From Bordetella sp. (GTDB lineage: Bacteria; Pseudomonadota; Gammaproteobacteria; Burkholderiales; Burkholderiaceae_B): a stretch of DNA of 6,784 nucleotides. The DNA is taken from positions 1 through 6,784 of the forward strand of contig DAIDKG010000399.1 of NCBI GenBank assembly GCA_027450125.1, given 5' to 3'. The position numbers and the translations under genes were made by a program. Numbering within the stretch: the first letter of the stretch is position 1; each line of letters begins with the position of its first letter. Under the pieces are notes generated by a model. The model did not search any database. It saw only the letters and a program-made list of their open reading frames with translations, and was not told where the DNA came from. This document shows, one piece after another, positions 6,039 through 6,784 of the stretch.

Positions 6039-6784
6039 TCAAGGCTTTCTTCCACCTGAAGACAGGCCGGAAAGTATCGAGGCCCGCATCTGGCCCATGA
6101 TTCGAATGAGCTTGCTGGCATAGTTGGGATCCGTGGCGTAGCCCGCGCGCTGGATGCGGTGCGCGGCATCGTCATCGCTGGCCGCCTGCGTCACATGGCT
6201 GTAGCGCGGATTGCTGCTGATGAATTGAGCGTAGTCGTCAAAGGCGTCCTGGTACGAGTCGTAAGACCGGAAGGACTGCACCATTTTCCGAGGCACGCCG
6301 TCCACGTACTCGGTGGTGGTGGCCTGGACCACCTTGCCTTTCCAGCCAGGCCCGGCCTTGATGCCGAACAGGTTGTGGCTGGACGTACCGTCCGGGTTCA
6401 GGATCTCGCGCTTGCCCCAGCCGGATTCAAGCGCCGCCTGCCCCAGGATCAGGCTGGCGGGCACGCCACTCAGCTGCGCGGCCGTGTTGGCCGCGGGCGC
6501 CATGCGCGCCACAAACCCGGCCACGTCGATCGCCCCCCCCTCCTCGTCCATCCCCGCGCTCTGGTCTCCGCCCTGGTTCGCGCGCAGCATGGCCAGAATG
6601 TCCGTAAGCTTGCGGCCGGACTGCAAGGGCGAAGGCGGCAGGGATGCATTCACCAACCCCATCGTAGTGGGGTCGACCACCTCGTTCGCCGCCTGAGCGG
6701 CCGCGGGATTCTGGCTCCGCATCTCGGCCAGAAGCGATTTGGCCAGGCCGATGCCGCCGGCCTGGGCCAGGTTCAAGCCCATCT
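6039..6784 (-). CDS. flgJ: Flagellar rod assembly protein / peptidoglycan hydrolase FlgJ (N-terminus outside window)
   Basis: FlgJ caps the growing rod through its N-terminal domain and cuts the peptidoglycan with its C-terminal glucosaminidase-type domain. The visible part begins near the end of the rod-binding domain (LAQAGGIGLAKSLLAEM). A Pro/Gly/Gln-rich linker follows (visible residues 25-84), then the hydrolase domain (about 87-240). That domain holds LILGQAALESGWGKREI with the probable catalytic Glu at visible residue 119, the SHNLFGIKAGPGWKGK strand, and NPRYSHVTQA...GYATDPNYASKL, all close in pattern to enteric FlgJ. The ATG at 6782 is probably internal, because enteric FlgJ has about 100 more residues ahead of this point. 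The linker contains a run of eight G (6540-6533). flgK follows after 90 bases. The assignment is firm. Confidence 0.95.
   Translation of the reverse strand, partial: MGLNLAQAGGIGLAKSLLAEMRSQNPAAAQAANEVVDPTTMGLVNASLPPSPLQSGRKLTDILAMLRANQGGDQSAGMDEEGGAIDVAGFVARMAPAANTAAQLSGVPASLILGQAALESGWGKREILNPDGTSSHNLFGIKAGPGWKGKVVQATTTEYVDGVPRKMVQSFRSYDSYQDAFDDYAQFISSNPRYSHVTQAASDDDAAHRIQRAGYATDPNYASKLIRIMGQMRASILSGLSSGGRKP
6533..6540 (-). repeat. G8 homopolymer in the flgJ linker
   Basis: Eight consecutive G on the coding strand span the E-G-G-A codons (GAG GGG GGG GCG), just before the hydrolase domain. As written the frame is intact. Tracts of this length can slip during replication or be miscounted in sequencing. 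Confidence 0.85.

Overview
The window is a stretch of flagellar and chemotaxis DNA from a GC-rich Gram-negative bacterium. Gene content, protein style and base composition fit a betaproteobacterium of the Bordetella/Achromobacter type. That placement is an inference from overall look, since no RNA gene or species marker is present. All supported genes lie on the minus strand, so transcription runs from the high-numbered end to the low-numbered end, and both outer genes are cut by the window edges.

Layout in transcription order. (1) 6784-6039: most of flgJ, the rod-cap/peptidoglycan hydrolase, lacking its N-terminal rod-binding part. It carries an in-frame run of eight G in the linker before the hydrolase domain. 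(2) 6038-5949: an AT-rich spacer with a plausible sigma-28 (FliA) promoter. (3) 5948-3465: flgK, the first hook-filament junction protein, enlarged to 827 aa by four tandem modules of about 75 aa. (4) A 51-base spacer with a hairpin that includes the flgK stop codon. (5) 3413-2127: flgL, the second junction protein, which carries one copy of a module resembling those in FlgK. (6) A 253-base spacer with overlapping inverted repeats just after flgL, possibly a terminator. (7) 1873-1295: a predicted lipoprotein with a BamE/SmpA-like core and a Pro/Ala-rich tail. (8) A 104-base spacer with a strong 11-bp hairpin lacking a U-tract. (9) 1190-1: the N-terminal 396 residues of a methyl-accepting chemotaxis protein starting at GTG. 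It has two membrane spans, a Tar-like periplasmic domain, HAMP and the first half of the signalling helices.

How the parts fit: FlgJ cuts the peptidoglycan so the rod can pass. FlgK and FlgL are then exported and assembled between hook and filament, and the chemoreceptor feeds the signalling pathway that steers the finished motor. The lipoprotein has no recognised flagellar role. Most of the window is ordinary flagellar sequence. The points most worth a second look are the module expansion in FlgK with its relative in FlgL, the G8 tract in flgJ, and the lipoprotein. I saw no sign of a mobile element, CRISPR array, tRNA, rRNA or new multi-gene system.
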